Of a DNA stretch of 64,000 nt, positions 1-8,911 are shown one piece after another (positions within the stretch are counted from its first letter, which is position 1; the number at the start of each line of letters is the position of its first letter). The notes below the pieces were generated by a model. The model searched no databases. It saw only the letters and a program-made list of their open reading frames with translations, and was not told the DNA's origin. The DNA lies in contig CAVSRD010000012.1 in the NCBI GenBank assembly GCA_963730315.1, forward strand, positions 248,001 through 312,000, read 5' to 3'. The stretch is from VRUE01 sp963730315. Lineage in GTDB: Bacteria > Actinomycetota > Thermoleophilia > Solirubrobacterales > 70-9. Made by a program: the position numbers and the translations under genes.

Positions 1-324
1 ACGGAAGCCGATGATCGGCCCCGCCGAAGGGGATAGCCCGCAGACGATCGATGAGCCCACGAAGAGGCCGATCCCCGCGATCAGCACCCGTCGGCGACCG
101 AGGATGTCCCCGAGCCGACCAGCGGGAATCAGGAACGCGCCCAGTGCGAGCATGTAGCCGCTGATTACCCACTGCAGATCGGTGACCTCCACGTGCAGAT
201 CGCGCGCCATCTGCGGCAACGCCAAGTTGAGGGCGAAGAAGTCGACCTGAACCATCAGCATCGACGCTGAGGCGGCGACGAGAACGCCCCGGAGGTGCTT
301 CGATTCGGCACCGTCCGCGGCCAT
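1..324 (-). CDS. MFS transporter, DHA2-type, N-terminal part cut by the window edge
   Basis: The first 108 residues of a multidrug-type major facilitator run off the left edge. The start is the ATG at 324 (MAADGAESKHLRG), and the frame stays open to base 1. Visible DHA2 signatures are DFFALNLALPQMARDL in helix 1, LQWVISGYMLALGAF in helix 2 and the loop-2/3 motif GRLGDILGRRRVL. The family exports drugs or small molecules by proton antiport in the inner membrane. It is about 40% similar by eye to the MFS gene at 62097-63546 but is a different paralog. Substrate unknown. Confidence 0.8.
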   Translation of the reverse strand, partial: MAADGAESKHLRGVLVAASASMLMVQVDFFALNLALPQMARDLHVEVTDLQWVISGYMLALGAFLIPAGRLGDILGRRRVLIAGIGLFVGSSIVCGLSPSAGPIIGFR

Positions 325-440
325 CGCCGAGGGAGCCTATCGCGGCCCCGGCTGCCACGCCTAGATTGGCGACATGCCCCAGCCGATGGCCTCCGGCGAC
401 GTCTACGACCACCACGGCGAATACCAACTGCGCGGCGCGC

Positions 441-848
441 TCAGAGATGGAAGCGTCGGTGGTGCTGGTGGTGCTGCAGCTGCTCGGGCGGCGGCTCGCC
501 GGCCACCGCCCGGTCGGGGCCGGGAGCCTCCGGGTCGCGCACGAATGCCCAGACGAGCACGGTGCCGATCAGGGTGAGTCCGGCCAGGACCCAGGTCGAG
601 CCGGCGATCGCCGCGGTGAAACCGTCGCCGGAGGCGCGCAGCGCATGGAAGACGGCGCCGGTGGCCGCCAGCGCGAGGGCGCCAGCGACGATCTTGTCCA
701 TCGCCAGCACACCGGAGGCGATCCCCACCTTCTCGGCCGGCATCGCCGCCATCGCCGCGGCGGACATCGGCGCGTAGACGATCCCCAGAGCGAGGCCAAA
801 GAGCAAATACCCGCCCAGGATCAGGCCGAAGCCGCTCCCGGGGTCGAT
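441..848 (-). pseudogene. Duplicated C-terminal fragment of an MFS exporter
   Basis: About 136 codons nearly identical, in DNA and protein, to the last part of the MFS gene at 62097-63546, including the tail PPPEQLQHHQHHRRFHL and the stop. Similarity begins at the GFGLIL helix and stops abruptly at about 848, where SnoaL-type sequence on the other strand begins. No start codon or N-terminal helices belong to it, so it is a dead copy. The few differences (for example A to T in LIGTVLVWAF) suggest a fairly recent duplication or gene conversion. Confidence 0.85.
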
Positions 849-864
849 CTGGGGTACGGCGGAG

Positions 865-1104
865 GTGCGCCGATTCCTCCAGCTCCTCGGGGACCTTTGT
901 CGGGTGGAGGAGTTCGAGGTCCAGTCGCTGATCGGGACCGAGAGAGGGGCCCTTGCCGAGGGTCGTGAGCGCGGCCGCTTCACCGGCCGCCCGTTGGCGT
1001 ACGAGATGCGCTGGTGTCATGTGCTCGAGGTCGACGAAGGCCGGATCACGCGGTTCACCGACCATTTGGACACGGCACCGATGATCGCTGCCTGGCGAAG
1101 CTGA
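865..1104 (+). pseudogene. C-terminal fragment of a SnoaL-like / NTF2-fold protein
   Basis: The reading frame encodes FEVQSLIGTERGALAEGRER, then MRWCHVLEVDEGRITRF and TDHLDTAPMIAA. This is the C-terminal half of SnoaL-like (ketosteroid-isomerase-related) domains, which usually have about 130 residues. Only 79 are left, starting at a GTG directly next to the MFS fragment breakpoint. There is no credible Shine-Dalgarno sequence. It is probably a truncated remnant produced by the same rearrangement. Identification rests on motif memory, so moderate confidence. Confidence 0.6.
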
Positions 1105-1171
1105 TGTCGGCCGTGGCGCGGCGCGCCCTGCATCGCATCCGGGAGGCGGTCAGAAGCGGGCTTCCGGTGGG

Positions 1172-1216
1172 TCGGGGCGACTGAATTTGAACCACCGACC
1201 GCTCGGCCCCCAGCCG
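1172..1216 (-). repeat. Decayed tRNA-Pro(GGG) 3' segment, putative att remnant 1
   Basis: 45 nt aligning without gaps to the 3' end of the intact tRNA-Pro at 27379-27423. The T-loop (tttgaacc) and anticodon side (cggcccccagccg) are kept, with several mismatches in the acceptor/T stem. It ends at exactly the same base as the copies at 5022-5066 and 13007-13051, and the following bases (gcggacac...) match their right flanks. It reads as the outermost left boundary of the tRNA-Pro island. Confidence 0.7.
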
Positions 1217-1261
1217 GCGGACACGACTGTCCATATGCGTCCCGACGCGTCCCATGCGTCC

Positions 1262-1472
1262 CCCGGGTCCCCATACGCCTGAATGGCCGGCGCTCGACCA
1301 GAACAGCCGCCGGGACGGGACTCGGCTCGAATCTGCCCGGCTAGCTCGCCGCTACCGCCAGCTCCCCCGCGCCCGCTCAAGGTGCCCGCTGGCGCCGATC
1401 TCGATAAACAGGCGGTGTGCCTCGCTCAGCAAGCTAGACGTGGACCTGGGGCTCGTAGGCCTTGTGCCCATG
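1262..1472 (-). pseudogene. Scrap of a third cyclase/ATPase/TPR gene (3' end only)
   Basis: Degenerate match to the 3' end and downstream flank of the cyclase genes at 5360 and 13784. Shared blocks include gaatggccggcgct, cgccgctaccgccagctc, ctggcgccgatctcg, cggtg.gcctcgctcag and gtggacctggggctcgtagg. An internal piece of about 55 bp present in the other copies is missing. It sits just inside att remnant 1, the same relative position as the other two copies next to their att repeats. Confidence 0.75.
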
Positions 1473-1500
1473 TGGGACGCGAAACGACAGACCCTTCGCC

Positions 1501-2625
1501 TCAGCTCGCGGGCGATCGACTTTGAAACTCGCGGGCGATCGACTTCGCCGCCCGCTTCGCCTCCTTGGCCATGAAGCCGATGCCGCCGGGCCGGGGCACG
1601 TAGCCGATGAAGAAGAGGCCCTCGGCGGTCGGCTCCCCGCCGCGAACGCGTGGAACGCCGTTTTCGTCGAGGACGTCGAGGTGGCCGACGAGCGGCTCGA
1701 GCGCGCGGCGGAATCCAGTCGCGCAGATCATCGCGTCCGGCTCGACCCGCTCACCGTCGGCGAGCTCGATCCCCTCGGCGTCGAGTGCCTCGACCGCGGC
1801 GACGACCTCGATCCGTCCGTCCTTGATCGCCTCGATCACGTCCTCGTCGACGATCGCCGGAGCCTTCCCGAGCCGGCGGGCGCGGGAGATCACGCCCTCC
1901 TCGGGGACCGGCAGGCCGTACTCGCTCAGGTCGCCGTACTCGGCCTTGCGGGCGAAGCGGGTGAATCGATCGCCGAACCACGCCGGCAGGTGCCAGAGGA
2001 CGACAGCGATCGCATCGCCGGGGATCCCGGCGGGGCCGTGGCGCCCGAGGATGTTCGGAGGGGTGCGAACGGCGAGCCAGACCTTGGCGGCCCCGCCCTC
2101 GGCGAGCTCGTGGGCGATCTCCATCCCGGACGACCCCGGTCCGGCGACCAGCACCTTGCGGCCGCGGAAGGGTTCGGCATTGCGGTACTCGGACGAGTGC
2201 AGGATCTGACCGTTCCAGTCGTCGCGCCCACTCCAGTCGGGGATCACCGGCCGGTTCTCGTAACCGGTCGCGACCACGACCTCAGGAGCGCGCAGCTCGC
2301 CTGCGGTGGTGCGAACCAGCCAGCCGCCGTCGTCCCGCTCGATCCGCTCGGCGGCGGTTCGCAGCCGGATCTCGATCCCGTCCTCGCCCGCGTGGCGCTC
2401 GAGGTACTCGATCACCTGCTCGCGCGTCGGGAAGGTCGGAATCCCCTTGGGGAATGGTCGATCCGGCAGCTGGGAGTTCCTGCGCCAGGTGTTGAGGCGC
2501 AGCCCTTCATAGCGCTGATGCCATGAGGAGGCGATCCGGTCGGCCCGATCGACGATCAGCGGGCGGACCCCGCGGTCCTTGAGGGCGAGGGCTGCCGCGA
2601 GCCCGGCGGGCCCCGCGCCGATCAC
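1501..2625 (-). CDS. FAD-dependent flavin monooxygenase-like oxidoreductase (CzcO/FMO family)
   Basis: 374 residues. N-terminal FAD Rossmann motif MIGAGPAGLAAAL; a GYENRP FMO-type segment near residue 120; a second (NADPH) Rossmann motif VAGPGSSGMEIA near 160-175; ATGF near 310; and a C-terminal GLFFIGY FAD-contact motif. The family oxygenates soft nucleophiles or ketones with NADPH; substrate unknown. It lies downstream of the cupin gene 2723-3106 on the same strand. The GTG start at 2625 leaves almost nothing before the first beta strand. An ATG overlapping the cupin stop is in another frame, so a 5' frameshift is possible. The last codons are altered by a 23-bp tandem duplication (1505-1545). 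Confidence 0.8.
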   Translation of the reverse strand: MIGAGPAGLAAALALKDRGVRPLIVDRADRIASSWHQRYEGLRLNTWRRNSQLPDRPFPKGIPTFPTREQVIEYLERHAGEDGIEIRLRTAAERIERDDGGWLVRTTAGELRAPEVVVATGYENRPVIPDWSGRDDWNGQILHSSEYRNAEPFRGRKVLVAGPGSSGMEIAHELAEGGAAKVWLAVRTPPNILGRHGPAGIPGDAIAVVLWHLPAWFGDRFTRFARKAEYGDLSEYGLPVPEEGVISRARRLGKAPAIVDEDVIEAIKDGRIEVVAAVEALDAEGIELADGERVEPDAMICATGFRRALEPLVGHLDVLDENGVPRVRGGEPTAEGLFFIGYVPRPGGIGFMAKEAKRAAKSIAREFQSRSPAS

Positions 2626-2722
2626 GACGGCGTCGTGCTCACGCGGCGGCCGACCGTTCGAACCGGCATCGCCTCGGGTGCCACCTCGGGCACGGATCGC
2701 GACTGGAGTCGCTCCCGGGTGC

Positions 2723-3106
2723 TCATCGGGTCGCTCCCGCGGCCTTGACGTTCTGCAGGACGACGGGCATCGTCTTGGCGAGGATCTCAGTCGGGCTGAA
2801 CTCGACGATCTCCGAGCCCTCGTAATGGACCGGAGTGTGCCCGGGCGGGACGTAGTAGGCGTCGCCAGCCTCGTAGGTCTCCTCGCGATCGGCGAACCGG
2901 AAGCCGACCTTGCCCTCGATCACGTAGCCCCAGCGCGGGAGCTGAGCGCGGTCGTCGGGTAGGCCGCGGAACAGCTCGGCAAGGTCGGCGTCGGCGGTGT
3001 GCCTCTCGAAGCAGACGGAGTAGCCGCCATCGAGGTGCTCGAAGCCGACCTCGAGGCCCTCGAGCTCGACGCTCTCGGACGCTGTGTCTCTCGAAGCCTT
3101 CGGCAT
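2723..3106 (-). CDS. Cupin-domain protein
   Basis: 127 residues forming a single small beta barrel: LPRWGYVIEGKVGFRF followed by ETYEAGDAYYVPPGHTP and VHYEGSEIVEFSP, the two conserved cupin motif regions. The canonical HxH metal ligands are mostly absent (RWGYV in motif 1; one His in PPGHTP and one in PVHYEG), so it may be a binding or regulatory cupin rather than a metalloenzyme. A strong ribosome site (AAGGAGG, 6 nt before ATG) fixes the start. It shares a strand and probably a transcript with the flavin monooxygenase downstream; the cupin stop is within 100 bp of it. Confidence 0.8.
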   Translation of the reverse strand: MPKASRDTASESVELEGLEVGFEHLDGGYSVCFERHTADADLAELFRGLPDDRAQLPRWGYVIEGKVGFRFADREETYEAGDAYYVPPGHTPVHYEGSEIVEFSPTEILAKTMPVVLQNVKAAGATR

Positions 3107-3236
3107 CTTTGCCTCCTTCTTCGGGAACAGACTGCAACGAGGCTAGGCTTCGGCGGGCTCCAGTGCGCATCGGCTGAACCACCCAACATCGACGCCGGCG
3201 CGAGATGGGTGATCTCACCCATGGCGCCTGGGTCGC

Positions 3237-4877
3237 TCAGAGGAGGTCGTGCTCGTAGGCGTAGGCGGTCGCCGCGGTGCGCGAGGAGACCCCGAGCTTG
3301 GCGAAGATGTTGCTGACGTGGCGGTCGATGGTGCGCTCGCTGACGATCGAGCTCGGCGGCGATCGCCTTGTTGGTCTCGCCGGCGGCGAGGTGGCGCAGG
3401 ACCTCGAGCTCACGCAAGGTGAGGCCGTGGGCCTTGACGTCCGCGCCGCCGCTGAGCTCGTCGAGGCGAGCGAGGTCGGTGGATGCGCCGAGCGCGCGGT
3501 AGGCGGCGCGGGCTGCATCGAGCTCCAGCGTCGCGGTGTCCTCGTCGCCGAGCGCCCGGCAGGCGCGGCCGATCAGCTCGCGGGCGTGCGCCACCTCGTA
3601 CGGCGCGTGAAGCCCCCGCCAGGCGTCGACCGCGCGTCCGCAGGGGCAGGAGCGCCGCGGCCGGATCCTCGCCGGCGAGCTCGACCGCGCCGCGGGCCTG
3701 TGCCGCCTGCGCGGTGAGCGCCTCGGCCTCCCTTCCCGCCGCGATCGACTCCAGCTCACGGCAGGCTCGGCGGGCCTCCTCGAGGTCGTCGCTGGCAAGC
3801 ATGATCTCGACGTAGGCGGGAAGCAGCTGCGTTCGCGCCGCGACGTCGGAGGTCTCGGTCGCGACCCTGCGGATCGCCGCTTCGGCGGCGTCGGTGTTGC
3901 CCTCTGCGAGCCGCAGCAGGGCGAGACCCGGCTGAGGCTCGCGACCGTGGTCGCTTGCCTCGCGGTAGGCCCGCTCGGCGGCCGCATGCTCTCCCATCAC
4001 CCGATGGACCTCGCCCCGGCGGTAGCACGCCTCGCCCGCCGCGCCCGGGTTCTCCCCGTCAAGACATCGCTCTCTGGCCCGCTCCGCCTCCTCGAGCGCG
4101 TCAGTCCAGGCGCCGTCGAGCTGCATCAGCTCGGCGCGGTGGACCAGGCAGCGTCCGGTGAACGCAACCAGGTCCGGCTGGCGCTCGCACCAGGCCGACA
4201 GCGCCGCCGTCCACTCCTTGGCCCGGCGGACCTCGTGGGCGTCCCGGCAGGCGAGGATGACGCCGCAGTAGACGATTCCCGAGACGATCGGCGAGAGCTC
4301 GCCGGCGCTGACCGCGACCATCGACTCGTCGAGTAGCTCGATCCCCTCGCTGATCCGCCCGCCGCGGATCAGCAGGTGGCCGCGCTCGTGCGTGGCGAGC
4401 GCGAACAGGTCGCCGTCCCCGAAGCGCTCGCCGATCGCCGCAGCCTCGTCGGCCGCCTCGGCGGCTCCGTCGAGGTCCCCCTTCGCGTCGCGCTCGAAGA
4501 CGCTCGGCAGCAGCAGGTAGCCACGCTCGACCGAGTCCTCGGCCCGCTTGTCGAGCAGGCGACCGGCGCGGCCGAGCCAGCCGCCCGCCTGGCCCATCTG
4601 GTTGCCGCGCGCCAGGCTGACGCCGATCCAGAACGCCGCGCGCACCGCGGCGAGCTCGTCCCCCTCGTCGAGATGCGCGCGGTAGGCGCGCTCCAGCGTC
4701 TCGAGGTACTCCCCCTCGCGCCCGAGCATGTAGAGGCAGGTGGCGAGCCGCTCCAGGTCGCCGGCACCCAGGGCGGAGGATCGGTCGGCGGCCTCGAGCT
4801 GCTCGCACGCCTCTCCCCAGGCTTGCGCTCGCGTAGGTCTCGCGCCCGCGGTCGAGCGCGGCGGCGGGATCGACCAC
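3237..4877 (-). pseudogene. TPR-LuxR transcriptional regulator broken by three frameshifts
   Basis: A roughly 545-residue regulator with TPR-like helical repeats and a C-terminal LuxR/GerE helix-turn-helix. It is readable only by changing frame three times. The N-terminus (GTG at 4877, VDPAAALDRGRETYA) shifts near 4835 to AQAWGEACEQLEAADR. A second shift near 3640 joins EDPAAALLPLR to AVDAWRGLHAPYE. A third, near 3349, splits the HTH between NKAIAAEL and IVSERTIDRHVSNIFAKLG. All three look like one extra base. The HTH is otherwise complete. It lies upstream of the cupin and monooxygenase genes, which it may once have controlled. Confidence 0.85.
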
Positions 4878-4931
4878 GCCACCGATTATCGCGGACGTAT
4901 GACGGCGTCGAGCGCTTCGGTTTCGCATATC

Positions 4932-4948
4932 GGCACCAAGGGGGTACC
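4932..4948. repeat. Left arm site of att repeat 2 (decayed GGTACC pair)
   Basis: GGCACC, 5 nt, then GGTACC, about 74 nt left of the tRNA-Pro fragment at 5022. Same relation as the intact pairs at 12913 and 27287. Interpreted as an integrase or accessory-protein arm site; that role is inference. Confidence 0.5.
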
Positions 4949-5021
4949 ACGAGGAGTTCTTGAAATCTCTGCCGAGTTGCTCTGCATGCGAGAGCCCGCT
5001 TCCCCAAGCCGCTCTGAAGAA

Positions 5022-5066
5022 TCGGGGAGGCCGGATTTGAACCGGCGACCGCTCGGCCCCCAGCCG
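5022..5066 (-). repeat. tRNA-Pro(GGG) 3' segment, putative att repeat 2
   Basis: 45 nt identical to the 3' end of tRNA-Pro (27379-27423), from the discriminator base to the anticodon loop. Beyond it the sequence departs from the tRNA and continues gcggacatctcctgcac, as in repeat 3. The terminator hairpin left of it is decayed (agcccgcttcc...ccaagccgct). A direct repeat of a tRNA 3' end in this orientation is the classic footprint of a tyrosine-recombinase integrative element. Confidence 0.85.
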
Positions 5067-5148
5067 GCGGACATCTCCTGCACATGCGTCCCTCGCGTCC
5101 CGTCTGTCCCCAGCTGTGGACAATCCGAACGTATCGGACGTAGCAGTC

Positions 5149-5166
5149 GGTACCCAAAGCGGTACC
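5149..5166. repeat. Right arm site of att repeat 2 (GGTACC pair)
   Basis: GGTACC-caaagc-GGTACC, 83 nt right of the tRNA fragment. The stretch between holds ggacaatccg and tatcggacgtagcagt blocks shared with the right arm of repeat 3 (13134-13150). Confidence 0.55.
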
Positions 5167-5246
5167 ACGCCAAAGGTCGCGAGTGTAGATTCGGGGCCCT
5201 CGCTCTCCAAATGCAGGGCTCGCAGGTGGTCGTGAGTGACATAGCC

Positions 5247-5287
5247 GGGTCCCGATTCGTCTCTCCCGACCACCCGCGGATCGTCGA
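5247..5287 (+). repeat. Island dispersed repeat, copy 1
   Basis: Copy of a 41-bp unit (gggcccgattcgtctctcgc + gaccacccgcggatcgtcga + g) with two substitutions. It lies about 73 bp beyond the stop of cyclase copy 1. The homology with the copy at 13672 continues without a break into the cyclase 3' end. Confidence 0.8.
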
Positions 5288-5359
5288 GCTGGTGCGCCTG
5301 AATGGCCGGCGCTGGACCAAAGCAGCCGCCAGGGCGGGGCTCAGCTCGGATCCGCCAAG

Positions 5360-8300
5360 CTAACCCGCCGCTACCGCCAGCTCCCCCGCCACCCGCTCGG
5401 CGTAACCGCTGGCGCCGATCTCGGTGAACAGGCGGTGGGCCTCGCTCAGCTCCTCTCGCCAGGCTCTCTCATCGTCGCTCTGTCGCGCCAGCTCGGCAAG
5501 CACGACGTGGACCTGGGGCTCGTAGGCCTTTGCGTCGGAGTCGCGTATGAGCTCACGCGCACGGGCAAGGGCCGCCTCGATCTCGGTCCGGGCATCGGGT
5601 CCGACGGCCCCCAGCAGCACCCGCGCCTGGGCGAGGCCCGCGACCAGCTCCCCGAAGACGTTTCCCTGAGAGCGAGCGATCGCCACACCCTCCGCGGCCG
5701 CCTCCTCCGCCCGCTCATTTTCTCCGAGGCCAAGATACGCCTCGGCGAGGAACGCGAGGCGCCAGGGCTCGGCCTCCACCGCCACGTGCAGCTCGCGGTT
5801 GATCTCCCGCGAGCGCCCGAGCGCCTCGATTGCCGTCTTCCAGCTGCCCCGCATCACCTCCGCCATGCCCAGAAAGAACCAGGCCCAGGAGCGCGCGAAG
5901 GAGTCGCCGATTCGCTCGGTGATCTCCACCGCACGCTGGACGTGGCCGAGAGCGGTCCCGGGCTCACCCAGGTAGTAGCTGTGAAAGCAGGAGTAGAGGT
6001 GAGTCCAGCCCACCACCTCGGCGTCCCCCTGCTCGCCGGCGATCTCCCGGCCGCGGGCGATCTCCCGGCCGCTCTCCTCGAGCTCCCCCAGGCTGGCGAG
6101 GTCGAATCCCCTGTATCCAACGCAATTCGCGTACGGACAGGCAGTATTGAGACCGGCACCGACGCTGGGGTCGCCGCCGGCCAGCTCGATCGCCCGGTCC
6201 GCGACCGCGATGCTCTCCCGGATCTCGCCGCTCAGGGCGAGGGGATGCAGTGATTGGCTGGCAAGGGCGACGTAGAGCGCGGGATCGCCGCACTCCTCGG
6301 CCAGCGCAATTGACCGGCGGGCGAGCGGTGCTGCCTCGCCGAGTTCCCCGGCCCCCGCCTTGAAAAACCCGTTGGCTCCGAGCAACAGCGCCCGCCAGCG
6401 GACGTCTCCCGTCTTCGCGGCGAGCCGCTCGCCATCGCCAAACAGCGCCTCGACTTCATCGCGGCCGATGCCCAGCCGCCAACCGAACGCGAGCAGGAAG
6501 TTCCTCGCGGCAAGACCCAGGCCGGCGCTCTCCTCGGACTCGGGCAGCTCGTCGGCGAGCTCCCGCACCCGCTGCCAGTGGGAGAAGGCAGCGGCGGGGT
6601 CGCCGGTCCCCGCCCAGGCGGCGGCGCGGGCGTACCAGCGGGCCGCCTCCAGCCGCTCTCCCGCTACCTCCCAGTGGCCCGCGATGAGTGCGGCGCGCTC
6701 CTCGAGGCGCTCGGGGTTGCCGGAGGCGATCGCCTCGGCGGCCTTGGCGTGCAGGGCGCGGCGGCGCTCCTCGAGCTGGGAGCCGTAGGCGACCTGTTGG
6801 GTGAGCGCGTGCTTGAAGGCATAGATCGGCTCCGGGGTGAGCTCCTGCAGGTAGACGAACTCCGCCGAGACCAGCTCGGCCAGCGCCTCCTCCAGCTCAG
6901 CGGGCGCCAGACCCGCCACCGGCGCAAGGATCGCCTGGGAGAACTCCCTGCCGATCACCGCGGCCGCCCCGAGCACCGCCTTCTCGCGCTCGCCGAGCCG
7001 GTCGATCCGCGCCGCCAGCACCGCCTGCACGCTGGCCGGGACCGAGACCTGCTCAAGCGGGCTCATCAGCCGGTAGGCGCCCCGCTCGCCAAGCAGGCTT
7101 CCCTGCTCGGCCAGGGACTGGACGATCTCCTCGATGAAGAAGGGGTTTCCCTCGCTGCGCTCGGCGATCAGCTCGGCGAGCCCGTCGAGGGAGGGATCGT
7201 CGCCGAGCAACTCGGCCAGCAGCCGCTCGCTCGCCTCGGTGCCCAGTGGGGAGAGGGCGATCTGGCGGTAGTAGGAGCGCGACATCCACTGCGCGTGGTA
7301 GTCGGGGCGGAAGTTGACCAACGCCATGCTCTGGGTGCCCTGCAGGGCCTCGACGTGGTTGGCGAGGTACGCCTCGCTGGCGCTATCCAGCCAGTGCAGG
7401 TCCTCGATCACCGTCAAGATCGGCTGCTGGGCGCTCTGGGCGCGGGCGAGGCGCTTCAACAGAGCCAGCAGGCGGCGCTGGCGGGCTTCCGGATCCATCC
7501 GCTCGGCGGGGCGCTCGGGGTCGGCCACTGCGAGGAGCTCGAAGAACAGCGGCAGCTCCTCGCCGAGGCCGGGATCTAGCCCGATGATCGCCTCCTCGAT
7601 CCGCTCCCGCGCCAGCCGGTCGGGATCGCGCTCGCCGATCCCGAAGAAGTCGCGCAGCAGCGCCAGCACCGGCGCCAGCGGCACCGATCTGGCGTGCGCC
7701 TGGGCGGCGACGTGGTAGACGGGCATGCCGCGCTCCCGGCAGCGCTCCGCGAACTCATAGCAGAGGCGGCTCTTGCCCACCCCCGCCTCGCCGACTACCC
7801 CCACCACCTGGCCCTGGCCGGCAAGGGCCTGCTCGCGGGCCTCCTCCAGTGCCCCCATCTCGGACTCGCGGCCGACGAAGTGAGAGAGGCCGCGGCGGCG
7901 CAGCGCCTCCACCCTGCCGGTCGCCTCGCTGCGGCCGGTCAGCTCATAGATCCGCAGAGCGCCGCCCGCACCCTTCGGTTCGAACTCGCCGAGATCGGCC
8001 AGCTCCAGGAAGCCCTCTATGAGGGCCGCGGTGTGCTCGGTGAGGCAGACCTTGCCGGGCTCTGCCAACTGCTCGGCGCGCTGGGCGAGGCCAACGGTGT
8101 GCCCGATCGCCGTGTAGTCCATCTCCAGGTCATCGCCGATCGCCCCCACCACCACCTCGCCCGAGTTGAGCCCGATGCGGATCGCAAGGTCGATGCCCTG
8201 GTCGGAGCGCAGCTCCTCCGCGTAGGCAGCCAATGCCTCCTGCAGCTCGAGCGCCGCGTAGCAGGCGCGTCGCGCGTGGTCCTCGTGGGCGATCGGTGCC

Positions 8301-8734
8301 CCGAAGATCGCCATCATCCCGTCGCCGGTGAACTTGTCGACCGTGCCCTCGTAGTCGTGCACGGCATCGCAGCTGAGCGCAAAGAGGCGCGCCATGACCT
8401 CCCGCCAGGCCTCGGGGTCGGTCTGGGAGGCGAGCTGCATCGAGCCGACCACGTCGGCGAACAGCACCGTGACCTGCTTGCGCTCCCCCTCGAGGGCGCC
8501 GGCGTCGGCGCGGATCTTCGCCGCCAACTGCTCGGGGATCTGGGGCTCCGGCGGCGCCTGGGCCTGCGGCGCCGCGGTGCTCAGCTGCCTGCCGCAGCCG
8601 TCGCAGATAGCGCTGGCCGGCGGGTACTCGGCACCGCAGTCAGGACAGCGCAGCGACTCGGCCAGCGACGCACCGCAGCTCCTGCAGAAACGCGCCTCGG
8701 GCCGATTTGGGTGGCCACACGCTGGGCAATCCAA
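5360..8734 (-). CDS. Class III nucleotide cyclase / AAA ATPase / TPR regulator, copy 1 (intact)
   Basis: 1124 residues from the TTG at 8734, chosen because copy 2 starts at the same codon with GTG. Order: two zinc ribbons (CPxC..FCRSC, CPDC..CDGC; residues 3-48); class III cyclase domain (about 85-255) with FADVVGS (D94), TGDGMMAIFG (D138), DYTAIG and AQRAEQL, so the metal, base-contact and transition-state residues appear present; AAA/STAND ATPase with Walker A GEAGVGKS (315-322) and Walker B VIEDLHWLD; then about 500 residues of TPR-like helices. Such proteins are signal-responsive regulators; the product (probably cAMP) and the signal are unknown. It ends 290 nt from att repeat 2, the same place as its paralogs in their modules. 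Confidence 0.9.
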   Translation of the reverse strand: MDCPACGHPNRPEARFCRSCGASLAESLRCPDCGAEYPPASAICDGCGRQLSTAAPQAQAPPEPQIPEQLAAKIRADAGALEGERKQVTVLFADVVGSMQLASQTDPEAWREVMARLFALSCDAVHDYEGTVDKFTGDGMMAIFGAPIAHEDHARRACYAALELQEALAAYAEELRSDQGIDLAIRIGLNSGEVVVGAIGDDLEMDYTAIGHTVGLAQRAEQLAEPGKVCLTEHTAALIEGFLELADLGEFEPKGAGGALRIYELTGRSEATGRVEALRRRGLSHFVGRESEMGALEEAREQALAGQGQVVGVVGEAGVGKSRLCYEFAERCRERGMPVYHVAAQAHARSVPLAPVLALLRDFFGIGERDPDRLARERIEEAIIGLDPGLGEELPLFFELLAVADPERPAERMDPEARQRRLLALLKRLARAQSAQQPILTVIEDLHWLDSASEAYLANHVEALQGTQSMALVNFRPDYHAQWMSRSYYRQIALSPLGTEASERLLAELLGDDPSLDGLAELIAERSEGNPFFIEEIVQSLAEQGSLLGERGAYRLMSPLEQVSVPASVQAVLAARIDRLGEREKAVLGAAAVIGREFSQAILAPVAGLAPAELEEALAELVSAEFVYLQELTPEPIYAFKHALTQQVAYGSQLEERRRALHAKAAEAIASGNPERLEERAALIAGHWEVAGERLEAARWYARAAAWAGTGDPAAAFSHWQRVRELADELPESEESAGLGLAARNFLLAFGWRLGIGRDEVEALFGDGERLAAKTGDVRWRALLLGANGFFKAGAGELGEAAPLARRSIALAEECGDPALYVALASQSLHPLALSGEIRESIAVADRAIELAGGDPSVGAGLNTACPYANCVGYRGFDLASLGELEESGREIARGREIAGEQGDAEVVGWTHLYSCFHSYYLGEPGTALGHVQRAVEITERIGDSFARSWAWFFLGMAEVMRGSWKTAIEALGRSREINRELHVAVEAEPWRLAFLAEAYLGLGENERAEEAAAEGVAIARSQGNVFGELVAGLAQARVLLGAVGPDARTEIEAALARARELIRDSDAKAYEPQVHVVLAELARQSDDERAWREELSEAHRLFTEIGASGYAERVAGELAVAAG

Positions 8735-8911
8735 GTAACACCCCCGGACGAATGCCGTCCGGACGAGTCTAGTCCGATCCCTTGGGAGAAAGGGTCCAGG
8801 TCGGCCCGCTCGCCGTCTCGTGGCCCCAGCGCATGACGTTGAATGAGATGCTCCTCGCGGCCTACGCGCAGCGCTGATCCAGGCCGGCACACAAAGGAAC
8901 CGGAGGACAAC

